The notes under the pieces were generated by a model that was not told the DNA's origin, did not search any database, and saw nothing but the letters and a program-made list of their open reading frames with translations. This document shows positions 5,692-6,518 of a DNA stretch of 6,518 nucleotides, in pieces. The stretch's first letter is position 1. Each line of letters begins with the position of its first letter. The stretch lies in NCBI GenBank assembly GCA_030433225.1, contig JAUIMD010000119.1:1-6518 (forward strand), in the 5' to 3' direction. A program made the translations under genes and the position numbers. Source of the DNA: Bacteroidia bacterium. Lineage in GTDB: Bacteria > Bacteroidota > Bacteroidia > Bacteroidales > UBA5342.

Positions 5692-6518
5692 CTATACCTT
5701 GTTTAATGCCGCTTTGTAAGCGTTTAAACAACGCTCTACTGCAAATTTGTGTTCCACCAGTGGCAAAAGGTGTTGGTTGTGGTTCCATGTATTCACATAG
5801 GTGCCTTTGGGGTCGAACTTTTTTTGTTGCAATGTGGGGTTAAATACTCTATAATAAGGAGCTGCATCGCAGCCGCTCCCGGCAGCCCACTGCCAATTTC
5901 CCACGTTCGAAGCGAGTTCAAAATCGTTTAGTTTCTCCGCAAAATGGGCTTCTCCCCATCGCCAGTCAATTAATAGGTGTTTGCATAAGAAGCTGGCCGT
6001 AACCATGCGTACCCGGTTGTGCATGTACCCGGTTTGGTTCAGTTGCTGCATGCCGGCATCTACCAGCGGATAGCCCGTTTCTCCTTTGGACCACGCGTTA
6101 AAATCGTTGGGAGCATTTCTCCACTTAATATTATCGTAGGCAGGTTTAAAGGCGCTGGAAACCGTATGTGGGAAATGGTATAAAATCATCATAAAAAATT
6201 CGCGCCAAATCAATTCGCTTAAAAATGTTTCATTGAGGTCAAGCGCAAATTGTATTAGTTTCCGGATACTTATCGTTCCAAACCTGAGGTGAATACCGAG
6301 TTGCGAGGTTCCCTGAATCGCCGGAAAGTCCCTTGTCGCATGGTAATCCGTAATAATGTTTTGGGGGATAACGGGCTGCGGATCAATATCGGTGACGGGC
6401 TCAAACCCTAGCCTGGATAAGGTGAGCTGCGGTACGTCAGGGGTAGAAGGTGCAAGTTTATGTAAAAGATCAGAAGTGGTGGAAGTTGAAATCGCATCTT
6501 TCGTAAGGGTTGCCAGCC
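5692..6518 (-). CDS. phrB: Class I CPD photolyase, C-terminal FAD-binding part (5' end outside window)
   Basis: The product uses blue light and FADH- to split cyclobutane pyrimidine dimers in DNA. The frame is open from the right edge, giving the last 274 residues of a protein usually about 430-480 long; an internal TTG at 6213 is not the start. The fragment covers the helical FAD/DNA-binding domain: HLRFGTISI (76-84), SELIWREFF (100-108), KGETGYPLVDAGMQQL (144-159), MHNRVRMVTASFLCKHLLIDWRWGE (165-189) and SNVGNWQWAAGSGCDAAPYYRVFNP (203-227). By recalled alignment to E. coli PhrB, Trp132, Trp185 and Trp208 match the electron-transfer triad W306/W359/W382, Asn204 matches FAD-contacting N378, and Trp104 and Met165 match dimer-contacting W277 and M345, so CPD repair activity is expected. 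The N-terminal antenna domain is not visible. The gene leads into the TPR-like gene 27 bp downstream. Confidence 0.95.
   Translation of the reverse strand, partial: LATLTKDAISTSTTSDLLHKLAPSTPDVPQLTLSRLGFEPVTDIDPQPVIPQNIITDYHATRDFPAIQGTSQLGIHLRFGTISIRKLIQFALDLNETFLSELIWREFFMMILYHFPHTVSSAFKPAYDNIKWRNAPNDFNAWSKGETGYPLVDAGMQQLNQTGYMHNRVRMVTASFLCKHLLIDWRWGEAHFAEKLNDFELASNVGNWQWAAGSGCDAAPYYRVFNPTLQQKKFDPKGTYVNTWNHNQHLLPLVEHKFAVERCLNAYKAALNKV

Noticed and set aside
5692..6213. Short 173-residue reading of the photolyase starting at 6213
   Set aside because: The codon is an internal TTG. The same frame continues without a stop to 6518 and encodes conserved photolyase motifs such as HLRFGTISI and SELIWREFF.

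Overview
The window is a compact stretch of what looks like a Bacteroidota chromosome, and every gene I can support lies on the minus strand, so transcription runs from high to low coordinates. Four things point to Bacteroidota: the N-terminal sequence of the citrate synthase (the GLRNKDGSGVLAGLTR block is the type I recall from Bacteroides relatives), a LemA lipoprotein followed by two TPM-domain genes, AT-rich gene starts without clear Shine-Dalgarno sites, and candidate TAnnTTTG -7 boxes. I cannot name the order or genus with confidence.

Layout in transcription order. (1) 6518-4873: the C-terminal part of a class I DNA photolyase, cut by the window edge, then a 263-residue exported TPR-like protein of unknown function 27 bp downstream. 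(2) 4774-2963: a tight three-gene cassette of lemA, a soluble TPM-domain protein and a secreted, membrane-anchored TPM protein with a Gly-rich tail (YgcG type). The junctions overlap by 1 and 26 nt. A candidate promoter precedes the cassette and a strong intrinsic terminator closes it. (3) 2754-712: a NifA-like sigma-54 enhancer-binding protein and, 24 bp downstream, a GNAT acetyltransferase, probably cotranscribed. (4) 561-1: the first 187 residues of citrate synthase, running off the left edge. A 150-bp intergenic region in front of it carries a long interrupted inverted repeat that reaches almost to the start codon.

The units have no obvious common pathway: DNA repair, envelope (LemA/TPM), sigma-54 regulation and the TCA cycle. 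No nitrogenase genes, sigma-54 promoters (TGGCAC-N5-TTGC) or NifA sites (TGT-N10-ACA) were seen in the intergenic regions, so the regulator's targets are probably elsewhere. There is no gene-free stretch over 300 bp, and no tRNA, rRNA, CRISPR array or mobile element was recognised. I do not see a clearly new system. The points most worth checking are the inverted repeat before citrate synthase, the N-terminal Cys pair of the NifA-like protein, and the paired TPM proteins.
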